From: Physella acuta
Lineage: Eukaryota; Mollusca; Gastropoda; Physidae
Direction of reading: 5' to 3'
Length of the DNA: 64,000 nucleotides
NCBI RefSeq assembly: GCF_028476545.1
Contig: NW_026732319.1
Span: 331,001-395,000 of the forward strand
Program-made: the position numbers and the translations under genes
Part shown: positions 20,961 to 32,852 of the stretch, one piece after another
Numbering within the stretch: the first letter of the stretch is position 1
How the letters are laid out: each line of letters begins with the position of its first letter
Notes under the pieces: generated by a model
Database searches by the model: none
The model's input: only the letters and a program-made list of their open reading frames with translations
What the model was told of the DNA's origin: nothing

Positions 20961-21280
20961 CAGAGGCGTAGCGAGGGGGGGGGGGGGGTGCGGACCGCAC
21001 CGGGTGACACCACTTAGGGGGGTGAAACCAAGGGAAAAAGAAGAAAAATATATAGAGAAAAATTTGAGGGGGGGGGTGCAAATGGAAAGTTTAAGGGAGG
21101 GTGCAAATGGAAAGTTCGAGGAGCAAATGGAATGTTCGAGGGGGGGGGGTGCAAATGGAAAGTTTGAGGGGGGTGCGAATCGAAAATTGAAATTTTGTCC
21201 CCGGGAAGAGTCGCTACGCCCCTGGGGGGTGACACCATTAAGTGCCGCACCGGGTGTCACCCGACCTCGCTACGCCACTG
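20961..21280 (+). mobile_element. hAT-type MITE (CAGAGGCGTAGCGAGG ends)
   Basis: Inverted ends CAGAGGCGTAGCGAGG / CCTCGCTACGCCACTG are flanked by the perfect 8 bp direct repeat TGTATGGG, the hAT signature. Length 320 bp, G-rich interior with GGTGCAAATGGAAAG repeats. Open frames in it are not genes. It lies just downstream of CAP gene 2. A relative is at 55130-55311. Confidence 0.85.
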
Positions 21281-22149
21281 TGTATGGGTAGAAGGCGGAT
21301 ATCAGGAGCCAAGTAAAAACAACAACCAGAAGCTTCTAGCAGTAAAGGACCATTAGTATAATTGTTATGTTTCCTTCTCATTGTTAAGTGACCCCATACG
21401 TGTTCTTTGGCTTCTGTGGGTCAAACCTCTATCGGGTTAAGGCCCTGCTTTTATAGCAAAGGTCACACGAAAACTTGTACTTTTCGTAAAGTGACACGGT
21501 CTAGACTAGTGGTTCACTATGTTCTATCAAATCTCTGTGGTTTGATGAGTTAGTATCAGGGGTTCGGCGGAGTTTACTTGACACAAATGCTTCGCGAATG
21601 GATGTTATCACTACGAATGATAGAATGTTAAAAAGGGTTCGGTGAATGCGTGTATGAAACAGATGGGCTCGGTACCTCTAAAAAGGTGAAGAACCTCTAG
21701 TCTAGACCCTGGTTCCATAACAACCCACTCAAAGAAAAATAATTGTAAGATGAAAAAGCTTAAACATCTGGAGACGACCGCGCGGTTCGTTTACTGAGTT
21801 GCATAATTCATCCTATATTCAAAATCTTAAGAACAACGAAGAAAAAGAGACACGTAGAGCAATGTATAAAGAGAAAACACGATAGATAATTAAATTTCAG
21901 GAGTCCCGATAGACCATCGCGATGTATAAGCAAGAAAGAAAGTTATCAGAGATGTATTATCATAAATGGAATAGCGAAAGGAGAAAAACAAATTGAAGTG
22001 CGCTCAGACTGAGAATTGTGATGCAGAAATAGAATGTACGTTGTTGTATAGATTTGTAGATAGAAAGAAAGGAGGGTGTAAGTCGAGGAAAATACATCGT
22101 ATAGTGCGTTCAGTAGCCCAACCTTAGAAGACAGAAAAGGTGTATATAA
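21281..22149. other. Intergenic, no gene seen
   Basis: No coding or structural signal recognised. Confidence 0.4.
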
Positions 22150-22365
22150 CAGAGCTAACTCAAAATAATAGAGTTCGGGTCCCTTGCTAGAGTCGTATCA
22201 CGTCTCTGGGTCCGTCAAACTTTGATGGGATTTACGTTAGGGAAAATAATGGCGGCTGTGCATAGTGCTGACTGCACTATCCCTTTATAGGCTGAGGTCA
22301 CATAAACAGATGAACTCTACTTCACCTGCTCGGTGAGCTGTCTGTTTCGAAAGTGAACTCTACTG
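22150..22365 (+). mobile_element. tRNA-derived SINE, diverged copy
   Basis: Contains the SINE body blocks GATTTACGTTAGGGAAAATA, GCATAGTGCTGACTGCACTA and GATGAACTCTACTTCACCTG found in the copies at 27.8 and 54.5 kb. Confidence 0.6.
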
Positions 22366-23337
22366 CTACATTATCCAACCTTATTTAGAAGCAAACGCTT
22401 GAAAACTTCACATTAACGAACTAGCTGTGACCTCTATATAGATTTTCGTTATATCTCTACAATTTCATCAAAGAGACCAGCTTGTCCGGAATTTATCACT
22501 CCGGAAATGCTATACGGAAATGAGAGGGCAGTAACGAGTGACAAACGGAAACTGGGCGGACAGTAACTAGCGCAAGAGGTTTGGTAGAGAAGATACACAG
22601 TAGTTGTTATTAACTCTAAACAGAGAAGGGAATACATAATAATTAAGCTACTATGACTAATGTAAACAGTAGATAGATATACGAAAATCCATGAGGCAAG
22701 AAAAAAAGAGGGCAAAAAGCAGTAATTTAGTCATGGTATACCCATACCTTTTGTCATTGTTGAATAGGTCTTCAGATAAACGAGTGACTCGACATGTTAG
22801 CATTCAGTTTGATGTGTTGTCAGACAAGAAAATAAACAAATGGGAAAAACATTTATCGTCATAAGCTTTTAAATGCACCGAAATTATGAAAATTTAATTT
22901 TTAAATTTTTTTCTTTAATAAAAACATTGGTCGTTAAAACGATTAATAGATTTCATAAGCGCCCAAAGATTTTATAAAAGGAAGTAACGTTTTTTTTTGG
23001 TTGAATTTAAAAGCTTATGATGATAAAGATATTTTTATACTTGATTTATTATCTACATTTTAGTAGTTCCTTCCGTGACACAATCGACTGAGGTCGACTC
23101 TTAGTGGAGAAAACAACCAGATGGCATCAACAATTCACCGTGGTCGGCTAGCTGATCAAGGGAATCGTTAGCTCTTGATCTTGTTATCCCCACTTTTACT
23201 ATTGAATTTAGTAATCGTTTAATTCAATTTTAAACACTTACCGAAATCTACAGACTAACAAACGAACAAACAAACAAACAGAACGACATTGTTTGCTAAT
23301 TAAAAGCTTATAAAAAGCATCTCGATCTCTAGGATTA
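22366..23337. other. Intergenic, no gene seen
   Basis: Weakly similar to 13200-13400 downstream of gene 1, as expected if the spacer was duplicated together with the CAP genes. Otherwise nothing recognised. Confidence 0.35.
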
Positions 23338-23340
23338 TAT

Positions 23341-23425
<85 letters not shown>

Positions 23426-23449
23426 ATATATACATGTAATATATACATG

Positions 23450-23540
<91 letters not shown>
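23338..23540. repeat. (TA)n microsatellite with ACATGTAA interruptions
   Basis: About 200 bp of alternating TA, interrupted in the middle by three ATACATGTAA units. Confidence 0.95.
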
Positions 23541-23542
<2 letters not shown>

Positions 23543-23807
23543 TATTCGCTCTTCAAGTCGTATTTAGTGTAGAAAAATGATTGCCTATTGGTAATTGATG
23601 ACAAAATTCATGCTTAAAACCTCTAAACGTGTTGCTGTTTGTCTTTCTTCCCTGGTGAGGTGTTGTGTGCGCGTGTGGGCAGGTGTTCACGTTCCCAGTA
23701 CTACAATACCTTACAACGTGTCCCACACACCGTTAATTAGCCACTTACCTTTAATCCGGGTAACACTGAATAGCCTCTAGGCGTATATTATTACAGTTAC
23801 ACGCTGG

Positions 23808-23869
23808 TATAAATAGAGAAGATTTTCTAGTTATTTCTTCATCCAGAATTTTTTGCTGCGGACAGTAAA
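23808..23869 (+). promoter_or_regulatory. TATA box and probable non-coding exon 0 of CAP gene 3
   Basis: TATAAATAG at 23808-23816 is followed 25-30 bp later by TTCTTCATCC, a plausible start region, and then GACAGTAAA|GTAAGA, a good donor at 23870. An acceptor TTTCCTTTAG|CCAGCCACC lies directly before the ATG at 24353, so a ~470 bp 5'UTR intron is likely. Inferred; no transcript seen. Confidence 0.55.
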
Positions 23870-24352
23870 GTAAGATTTTTTTTAAATTAAGTATTTTTAA
23901 AGCTTTTTTTCAGGTAGGAGTTTTTAATTAAGTATATTTATTTTAATTTTGCTAATATGTAGATTTTATTATCTTTATAAGTAAAATGTTTGGTATGTTA
24001 TGTCGCATTAAATGCTCATATGAAGTACTATGTTACCGTAGCTTCAATGAAAACTATATTTCTTATTTTGCTTAGCAATTTAAAAAGCAACATTTAAATT
24101 AAATATTTTTACCAATCTTAATAATTTAAAAAGCTAATTTATTCATAGCTTTAAATTTTGTTTGTTCAATTATTATGCTTATCAGTGACAGTCAATGTTT
24201 TTATATTTATAGTATTAGTAAAGCAGTGTTTTAATTTTTTTTTTTAAATTGCCTTGTCAATTTAATCGTTGTTTCAGCCAGTTTAGCCATTTCTTTTAAT
24301 TTCATAAGTTGCTGTTCAGACCCTAAGCTTCCCTTTCCTTTAGCCAGCCACC

Positions 24353-25562
24353 ATGCAGTCCATCCAGTTGTTTCTCGCCATGTTAGCTGTGGCCTATGCC
24401 GGTGTGTCCGTGCCTCTGACCACAGCCAACATTGACGCGTTTCTAAAATCTCACAACGATGTGAGGGCGGCTCTCAAGATTCCAGCCCTAGTAAGTTGAC
24501 CGTCTCTTTATATATTTAGTAAGTTGACCGTTTGATATATTAGTAAGTTGACCGTTTGATATATTAGTAAGTTGACCGTCTCTTGATATATTAGTAAATT
24601 GACCGTTTCTTAATATAGTAGTAAGTTGACCGTTTCTTGATATATTAGTAAGTTGACCGTTTCTTGATATATTAGTAAGTTGACCGTTTCTTGATATATT
24701 AGTAAGTTGACCGTTTCTTGATATATTAGTAAATTGACCGTTTCTTGATATAGTAGTAAGTTGACCATTTCTTGATATATTAATAAGTTGACCGTTTCTT
24801 GATATATTAGTAAGTTGACCGTTTCTTGATATATTAGTAAGTTGACCGTTTCTTGATATAGTAGTAATTTGACCGTTTCTTGATATATTAGTAAGTTGAC
24901 CGTTTCTTGATATATTCAGTAAGTTGACTGTTTCTACATATATTTAGTAAGTTGACCGTTTCTTGATATACTTAGTAAGTTGGCCTTTGTTGATATATTT
25001 ACTAAGTTGACCGTTTCTTGATAGATGTAGTAAGTTGACAGTTTCTTGATAGATTTAAAACGTTGATCGTTTGTTGATATATTTAATAATGTGGTCGTTT
25101 CTTGATACCTTTTGTAAGTTGACCGCAAACATTCCCAGTTAGTTGACAACAAAAAAGAAGAGATCTGTATTGCCAATCATTGTTCATGTGTTTAGTAATC
25201 AGACCAAAAACAATGCCAACTTTATTGTTAACTTTATTGATGTGTTAACACTAGATCTAACATCCAGCTTTGCTTGAGTGGTTTCGCTCAGTGTTAAAGC
25301 CCTCGGGAAGATGATGCTCGTCAACTAAGGACAGCAATCCATGTAGTAGATAAAAATCAGAAATCAAACAAGAATGAAGCCCTTGGGTGCTAAGGGCAGC
25401 AATCCATGTTGTAGATAAAAAGATATCGAACAAGAGAGAAGCCCCTTGGGCTATGCATTTACCAACTGTGGTTTCCTTTTGGGATCTTCTACAACTGCAG
25501 TTAATACCGAACGTATTGCTTAGCATTACCTAATTAACACAGAGAGAGTGAGAGAGAGAGAT

Positions 25563-25595
<33 letters not shown>

Positions 25596-28500
25596 AAACC
25601 TCTAATCTCTTCATTCAATGTCCTGTACTCGACCATAGGACATCACTCTTCTGGATGCATCCATTGTCTCCCTACCCTCTACTAAGCCGTATAAAAACTG
25701 CTAATAGTGAAACAGACAGAAAAAAATGTATAACATACCATAAACCAGCACTTTTAAAAAATGAATAAATACATTTTAGCTACACCTTGCTTATGTTGAG
25801 CGAGGCTTCGCAGTTACCACCAATTTCAGAGTTCCCACGAAATGTATCTAATGTTGAGACTCGCTATTATTCAATTCAAAACACTACACACCGATCTTTT
25901 AAGTGCTTTTATTTCTTCCCGTTTCGACACAGTTCACAGTAATGCCCCTTTAATAGTTGCTATAAAAACATTTCCCGAACAATCGTTCACTCTGCTTTTA
26001 AAAACCTGTATACACGCGTCGACCTTGGTATACAGATACATAAATACCCCGGGGGTTAACTCAACTAATAAACACGCTATCCCCCGTGTTCTGTATTATT
26101 CTAGCTTAACCTCTAAATAACCCGCAACATTTAGCTCATAAAACCACATACACTTGCGTGAATGTTGGTGTTTTATTGAATACAAATTTGTTACGCTGCT
26201 TCATACAATAAGGAATGTCTGTCATAGTAGATTTTTGATTGGAAAACTAAGAGCGTATTTTTTTTTCTCACAAGGTATGGAACACCACGTTGGCCAACTA
26301 CGCCAAAAACTGGACAGCCCAGTGCGCTTTTAAACACAGCTACGGACCGTATGGAGAGAACCTGTACATGTCTTCACGTAAGCCAAAAGTTTTATAACAC
26401 CGCGTTTACACTTGCGACATGTATACTGTACATGTCTTGTATACATGTTTTCACGTAGGCCAATAGTTCTGTTACACCGCTTTTATACTTGCAACATGTA
26501 AACTATACATGTCGAAAAAACCTTACCATTAACAGAGTAGGTCCCCCCTCCCCCCACGTATACATTTAACGTATGTCGACATTTTATTTTCTAGACAGGT
26601 ATAGCATATATATGTTGAAATGTATGGTGCATGTGGCAAGTGTACACACGTTATTAAAGTTCATTAGCTGGACACGAGTTCATCTTTTACTGTTGCTGTT
26701 GGTAAATCAGATTCTAAGCACTATGCTTTGTGAGTTCTTGAGGCGAGAATGTCGTAAACGAATGTAAATCAGTATGTTCGGGCATAGATATATTTGCTAT
26801 TAGTTCGAAGCTCAAGTTGATTTTAGCACTTAAGTTTTGTTACTGCGTTTTTCAAGCGACCATGCGTAGATTGAGACTTTCGTGCCTTGGAATGTACATA
26901 GATGGAAAATTAATAAACCGTTATTTTTATACAATGCTGCAATCTAAAATGTGCCTTATCTATAAAGACACTATAGATGTTGATGCAGTAGATAATAAGG
27001 TAAAGTCAATTTAACTAATTATATATGTAGTATATAATGATGTAGAGTGCGTGTAGTAGTGACTATCCGTCAAATTGAACTCAATCATGTAACCAATAAC
27101 AACCATCAGTCGATTCGCATTCACAAATGTGAGATTTACACGTACCTCGTTTTTTTTTCAAATATCAAATCTGCGTTACAAAATACAGTTATATTTGCAA
27201 GTTTACTTTTATTTGTTTTTAATATGATCTTTATTTCTAACCGATCCTGTGTTGTATGATGTGAATTAGCTTTAAGTTTATTTAAACTGCTATTACTAGT
27301 GTTGTGTAGGAAATAAGTAAACCTATCTTCTCCCAGCATTGAGCTCAAACGCCACTGCTTTAGCCTACAAGAGCTCTTCTGCCTGGAAAAGTGAACTGGT
27401 CAATGTGGTCGACTTCACCAAATGGTCGTGTATTACAACATCACCAACATGTGGTCACTATTCCCAGGTGAGGTTTTGTCTAAATGTATTAATGAGAGAT
27501 GTCTGAGTATAACGTGGTTTAGTGGTAACGTGCTCAAATGTCTCGAGTGGAATAACTGGTTTGAATCTTTAAGCCCTTTAGTGTTTCAAATGAATATAAC
27601 TGACGTCAATGGAGGTTTATGTGGCAGGACATCAAGCTGACCCATGATGCCGTAAGATGACCTTTACTTTATCTGTAATAGGGACAGTCAACATTGAAGT
27701 GATTGTGTTTGGATACATTTTTAAACAGCATTTAGTAAGAAATCGTTTAAAGAAAAAAAAACAGTAGCAAGACATTTTTAAACATGGGACGGCGTGGTCT
27801 AGCGGTAGAGAGCTAGACTGCTAACCTGGGAGTCTCGAGTTCCCTGAGTCCACCCAACTCTTATGGGTACATAACTTATCTTAGGGAAACAAAGGCGGTT
27901 CGGGTCAGTGCTTACTCCACTATCCCTTCTTATGCCAAGAAAAAGATACATATGAAATCGACGTCATCTGCGTAATGAATCGTTAGGTCTATAAGAATCC
28001 TTTACTTTTCTTTATGCATATATTTTGGTAAAGTTAGATTTATAAAAGTTAAGATGTAATTATATTGATGTAAAATGTTGTTGTTGACAGATGGTGTGGA
28101 AAAAATCAACATCGGTGGGCTGTGCCTTCACTCAGTGCGTCAATGTTACTGGAGCCATGCCTAATCTGGTCTCATGTAATTACTACCCACCGTAAGCACA
28201 CATTTCATTTAGTTTGATACAGTTAATTACAACCCATCGTAAAACACATTTAATTTAGTTTAATAAGGTAATTACTGTCCACTGTAAGTACACATTTCAT
28301 TTAGTTTGATAAAGTTAATTACAACCCACCGTAAGTACAAATTTTATTTCGTTTGATACAGTTAATTACTACCCACCGTAAGTACACATTTCATTTAGTT
28401 TGCTACAGTTAATTACTACCCACCGTAAGTACACATTTCATTTAGTTTGATACAGTTAATTACAACCCACCGTAAGTACACATTTCATTTAGTTTGATAC

Positions 28501-28998
28501 AGTTAAAAACTACCCATCGTAGAACACATTTAATTTAGTTTAATAAGTTAATTACTTCCCACAGTAGCAACACATTTCATTTAGTTTGATATAGTTAAAT
28601 ATATTTTAAAAAAACAATTATTTTTACAATTTCTTTTCGATCAGAAAACAAATTATAAATGTAAACAGTTTTTTGTAAGCGTGTATGTGTGTTTATGCTT
28701 GTGTGTGTGTAGGTGTGTGTGTGTGAGTGCGTACGTGCAACCGTCGGCTGAGAGCGTGTGGCGCGTAAACGTCAGCCTAGTGTGAGCACTAACCTGCAAA
28801 CACACGGTGTCTCCACACACCCCTAACTAGAGCACAACTGGGCAGAAAGGTTTATTTACAGATAGTTGAAGGCTTTTTGGATTCGGTGACTTGCAAGTTT
28901 TTGTAAAGACGTTCAATTCTGGTCTTAGAATAATTGGGCCTGTACAAATAGGCTTGTAGCTCGATAAGTAATACAAAACAAACCGTCTCCTGGCTGAA

Positions 28999-29044
<46 letters not shown>

Positions 29045-29254
29045 TGTATATATACATTATCAATTTTGATAGCTATTTAAGTATAAACACTTTTATCATA
29101 AGTTATATGATAAAAGATAGCAATATTTTTATAAAAAAATTTTTCAAAATATTTAATAAAAAAATAAAAAAATAAAGATTGATATTTTTTTAAACATTTT
29201 TCTTTTGGCATAATTTATTACAGGGGAAACTACATTGGACAGCTGCCCTATTAG
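24353..29254 (+). CDS. CAP/SCP-family secreted protein, gene 3 (intact)
   Basis: Five exons: 24353-24490, 26275-26377, 27337-27467, 28091-28191 and 29224-29254; all splice sites are GT/AG and the frame is open for 167 residues. Signal peptide MQSIQLFLAMLAVAYA, then SHNDVR, KHSYGPYGENLYMSS, CGHYSQMVW, and CNYYPPGNYIGQLPY: a complete CAP domain with the cleft His and Glu residues and six cysteines. It belongs to a different subgroup from genes 1 and 2 (ALKIPAL, VWNTTLANYA) and is the intact sister of gene 5. Polyadenylation signal AATAAA at 29494. Introns 1, 2 and 4 carry repeats derived from their own donor sites. Confidence 0.92.
24487..25125 (+). repeat. Intron 1 minisatellite of gene 3: ~25 copies of the splice donor
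   Basis: The exon ends CCCTA|GTAAGTTGACCG; the intron then repeats TTAGTAAGTTGACCG and TTTCTTGATATA with a ~27 bp period about 25 times. Most units keep GTAAGT. Later units are more diverged. The homologous array in gene 5 (52173-52680) is more decayed. Confidence 0.9.
25541..25596 (+). repeat. (GA)n-rich microsatellite
   Basis: Imperfect GAGAGA run of about 55 bp in intron 1 of gene 3. Not present in gene 5, where the flanks (AGTGTTAA...) otherwise align. Confidence 0.8.
26364..26515 (+). repeat. Duplicated exon 2 end and donor in intron 2 of gene 3
   Basis: The real junction TACATGTCTTCAC|GTAAGCC is followed about 80 bp later by TACATGTTTTCAC|GTAGGCC, and the spacer (CACCGCGTTTACACTTGC) recurs as CACCGCTTTTATACTTGC. 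Gene 5 has the same duplication at 53480-53632, with its second donor reading GTAAGCC. Confidence 0.75.
27786..28010 (+). mobile_element. tRNA-derived SINE in intron 3 of gene 3
   Basis: Starts GGGACGGCGTGGTCTAGCGG (A-box-like) with GGAGTCTCGAGTTCCCTGAG (B-box-like) downstream, then a body with TCAGTGCTTACTCCACTATCCC. The copy at 54520 in gene 5 is at the matching place, so it predates that duplication. Confidence 0.75.
28178..28590 (+). repeat. Intron 4 minisatellite of gene 3: copies of exon end plus donor
   Basis: About nine units of ~46 bp. Each repeats TAATTACTACCCACC|GTAAGT (the real exon 4 end and donor) followed by ACACATTTCATTTAGTTTGA and TACAGT. Several units keep both the 14 bp exon piece and GTAAGT. 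Confidence 0.9.
28999..29041. repeat. (TA)n microsatellite, intron 4 of gene 3
   Basis: Short TA run at the place where gene 5 has ~500 bp of TA-based repeats and where duplication unit 33.2-40.9 kb begins. Confidence 0.9.
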
Positions 29255-29740
29255 TTCTGGCACCCATTGTGACAACTGGTGAGGTCCATTGGTACTTTGA
29301 TGGTCAAGAGGTCGAAAATTTGAAATTAATTGAAAATTCAAACTGAAAAGCACAATTGTTTTATGTTCTTATCATAACAAAATTACCCTGTCAGAACTTC
29401 ATAATCAATCACAATTAAAGCTAGTACAATTCGACAGCATTTCTTCAAATTTAAAAGAAGAGAAAATCTTAAGCCCAAATGTTGTTTTACCATAATAAAG
29501 TGATATTTTAAAATTTAAACGTTTTGTATTTTAAATGTGCAGGTAAAAGATGGCTTATTGAGAAGGTAAACAATGACGCAATGCAGGTATACTTTAGACT
29601 TCAAAGAAAATAAAAATGTAATTAACATAACTTGGCTTCTCATTTCGCATTTATTAAAGTTTAGCTCGTTAATATTCGATTGAAGTATTCCATATAGGTT
29701 TAAGACATTGAATTATACATAATACCAATGTAGGGTATGT

Positions 29741-29843
29741 TTATCTTTCTACCTTTTTACGACATCCCATTATTACCATGTATGTAGCTCTAAAATTTTT
29801 GTTGAGCACAATGTAAACGATATCGTCGATTTTGGCAACCATT
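29741..29843 (-). pseudogene. GPCR C-terminal relic (third copy)
   Basis: On the minus strand the frame reads DDIVYIVLNKNFRATY then MVMMGCRKKVER and stop, the C-terminal end of TM7 and tail of the two GPCR copies at 34 and 57 kb. Similarity stops at about 29843, where unrelated sequence begins. It lies tail to tail with CAP gene 3, exactly as the fuller GPCR copies lie relative to their CAP exons, so it marks the start of a truncated third duplication unit. Confidence 0.8.
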
Positions 29844-30070
29844 CTTACCATGACGATGGAAAAAAGGTGAATGATGCAGCGTACCTACGTAGATTTGCTA
29901 GCTGAAATGGGAGCAAATAATCATGTTAGTACCGAAGTCTTTACTGAAGCAAAATTAATTACTAAATGTTCCTCTTTTAGCGTTGATATTAAATCAAATA
30001 AGTAAAAAATCGTATTTAAAAAATAAACCGTGATTAAGAAAAGTATACATTTGTAAAGAATTCTACAGAG

Positions 30071-30299
30071 CAGTGTTTCTTTCAGACTTTTTTCTCTGGG
30101 GGGGGGGGGTTACTTAATATTTTTGGGATGTTGGGAAGGGTGGACAACATTTACCGGCGTCGGACACTGGTAAAGAAACATTTTTCAATATAAATTCCAT
30201 TTCGTTCGGAAGGGAGGGGTGGGGGGCGGGAGACTTTTGCGAGAGGGGAGGCGGGGGGGGGGGGGGGGGCTCAGAGAGAAATGCCTGGAAGAAACTCTG
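30071..30299 (+). mobile_element. Poly-G MITE, copy 3
   Basis: Ends CAGTGTTTCTTTCAGAC and GCCTGGAAGAAACTCTG are inverted repeats. The interior has G tracts and the shared blocks GGACACTG and AATTCCATTTCGTTCGG. Confidence 0.75.
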
Positions 30300-30489
30300 C
30301 AATTAGACTATTTACTTTCTTATTTTAAATCAATCACCAATTAAACTATCTCTTGGCCTTGCAGGAATGAAACGAAGATATTGTTTGCTTTAACCTTCGT
30401 TGAGTTTTTCCTTTATATTTTTAATAATGTTTTAAGACTCCAATATATTGCTTATAGCGTTGGATTTCTCTGTCTTCACATACCTTGCC

Positions 30490-31504
30490 TCCTTTAACAG
30501 CGTGCCTATGATCAGTATCGTAGGCGGGGGGGGGGGGGGGGGGTTAGGGGGTTATAACCCCCCCCCCCCCCCATGGACCCCTAAAATGACTACTTTTTTA
30601 CGTTAAGCTACAGCTATTGACTTGTGTCAATATTATTAAGGGCTAAAACACTAAACACTTTAGCCTGGGAGCTTCTAGAACAATAATGTATATCATTGTG
30701 ATGAGAATTGTCTGTAGAATTCAGTTATGAATGTTATTATCGCGCTAAAGTAAAGTATAATAATCTGGAATACAGAAGGCCAAGGGAAAGTTGGCCAAGT
30801 TTAGATCAGTTAAGGAGTGTCGAAAGGGAGGGGTGGGCTACGTGGTTAGGCCTTTGTTGTCTAATATAATTGTAGTGCAATCGGAAAGCGTCTAGAAATG
30901 AAAAACAAACAAAGGAATTGATTATTATTCGCATTGAGGTTCTATAATGTGTATGTTTTTACTACTTCAAACCATTTGAAATTCATTTCACTTAATTTTT
31001 TAAAAGATAAGTAAACTGAAAGTGATAAAGATGGCAGAGGGAGGAGTAGGCAGGGGTGATGGGAGGGGGGTAGAACCTTCAAAATGACAATCTTTTACGT
31101 TTAGTTACAGCTATTGACGACGATGGACTTGTGTCGCTATCATTCGGTACTTAAACAACAAACACTCAGGGTCGCAATAGGAGAATGGAAAGCTGAACAA
31201 GGTTATCAGTTAAGGGGTGTAAAAGGGGGTGAGGGTGGGATGAATATTGGTACGTATCAATTATAAAATACTACCGGACGCACATCTTGCAGGAAGGCGT
31301 GGGCTTGACCCACAATTGTTGACACAAAACTTTGTGTTGGTAGGCTATATATTAAATTGGTTAAATATAGATGTAAAGCCAGGAACCTACAGTAGTCAAT
31401 TTAGACAGATTAGAAGACCAATAATAATTTGCTTTCTTCTTCGAATAGTCGTGTTTTAATGTGTTTCTTTTAACTACTTCAAGCAATTTAAATTCATTTC
31501 AATG
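30490..31504 (+). mobile_element. Probable 5' part of a hAT transposon, partly duplicated
   Basis: G-rich and C-rich tracts (GGGGGTTAGGGGGTTATAAC then CCCCC) precede a segment with TTTTACGTTAAGCTACAGCT, which recurs at 31093 as TTTTACGTTTAGTTACAGCT together with the following TCAGTTAAGGGGTGTAAAAG-type block, so about 500 bp is duplicated. It leads into the transposase fragment. Family assignment rests on that neighbour. Confidence 0.45.
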
Positions 31505-32070
31505 ATGGCGGAAGGAAAAAGGAAATTAAAAACTACTTAATTAACTGATTTCTTTACAAAGAAAAATAAAACTGAAAATGATAAAAATGAAGATGGTACT
31601 ATTGCTTTTCAAAGTATATTACATCAAGAAATTTCCATAAATTCAGCACCTTCGACTGTTTCTTACGCAAATAATATCGGCAATTTTATCAAAGGAGTTA
31701 TAACAGAAGATACACGGTTGTATTTATTAGAAAACATCTGGCGTCCTGATGAACTTTTAAAATTTCCAGCAAGCGGACAAAGAAATTTAAAGTTTCAATA
31801 TTTGTGGCTACTTAGGTGGAACTGGTTGACTTATTCCAAATTACTTGATGGCGCATTTTGCAAATATTGTGTTTTGATTAGTTTGAATTATCGTAGTGTA
31901 GGTAGTCAGCCTTCGGATAAGCTATCAAAAAGTTCAAAAAGTTTCAAACTGGAAAAAGGCAACAGACAAGTTTAATGAGCCATGAGCACCAGCAATGTGA
32001 GTATCATAAAAGAGCAATTTTACTTTCCCAAAATCGTAAATCGGTGATGGAGAAAATAAACCGGGAGTGA
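31505..32070 (+). pseudogene. hAT-family transposase N-terminal fragment (TTF/MYM-type zinc finger)
   Basis: The frame starts ATGGCGGAAGG and is interrupted by a TAA after about a dozen codons, then continues as TDFFTKKNK and, from 31718, LENIWRPDELLKFPASGQR, LKFQYLWLLRWNWLTYS and DGAFCKYCVLI before stopping at 31975. This matches the N-terminal TTF-type zinc finger of hAT transposases related to ZMYM1-like proteins (family recognition from memory). The catalytic RNase H-like part is absent. Dead transposon. Confidence 0.65.
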
Positions 32071-32600
32071 TCTCCACTAAACTTTCTCGAATATTCTTAT
32101 ATAAAATAACAGGGGATGGGAACTCGGGCTATAGACATGATTTTTAATCCATTTTAAATACTTAAAGATTTAAAAATAGAATAAAATCTCGTAGACAAAT
32201 TAATTGCACACCAAGTGAACGCCAAATAAAAAAACGCATAATAGTGCGCAATATTATAAGTACTTTTAAAATTTACATTAGTTTTATGAGAAATCGGAAG
32301 TAGCGTAAATTACTACTTCCGGTCAATGGAAATTACTCAAAATTTAATAGAAGGTAGAGAATTAGATTTTTTACTTACATGTGAAATTTCATTTATCTAT
32401 CTGAAATAGTACTAAAGTTATAGGCTTTTGAAAAATTCAAAGTAAAAAAAGTACCACTTCCGGTTATCGGAAATCGCTCAAAAGTTGATACGGATCTACT
32501 ATTTTGATAAAATACTTATATATGAAATTTCAGCAATCTAGCTTAAACAGTACTCAAGTAATCGTGTTTAAACACACACAAAGAACGGAAGCGAAATATG
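32058..32600 (+). repeat. Interspersed ACTTCCGG-type repeat, copy 1
   Basis: AACCGGGAGTGATCTCC to GTGTTTAAACACACACA with internal CTACTTCCGGTCAATGGAAA and CCACTTCCGGTTATCGGAAA. Other copies: 36895-37480, 42125-42640, 45715-46235 and 60035-60620. Confidence 0.7.
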
Positions 32601-32852
32601 ACGTCACATTTAGCATAGAGTAGAAAATATTATCAAGCCGGTGAGTGCTCACAGTAATATGACGTCATTGATTCTCGAGCCTCACCCCCGCGTAAGAACG
32701 TCTGAGCTCCCCCCCCCCTCCCCAACTCAAAAGAAATTTCTTCATCGATTCTCTATAATAAAATTACCGCCTAATTAATGTGTCTAATCTAAAAAGTGAT
32801 TTGCTTGCAGTTTCTTTCATGCAATTCTTCGGGTAGTGGCTAAGCGCGACAC

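Noticed and set aside
20925-21291. Gly/Pro-rich frames on both strands
   Set aside because: They lie inside the G-rich hAT MITE.
24487-25125. Regularly spaced repeats resembling a CRISPR array
   Set aside because: The repeats are contiguous with no unique spacers, in an animal intron; it is a minisatellite.
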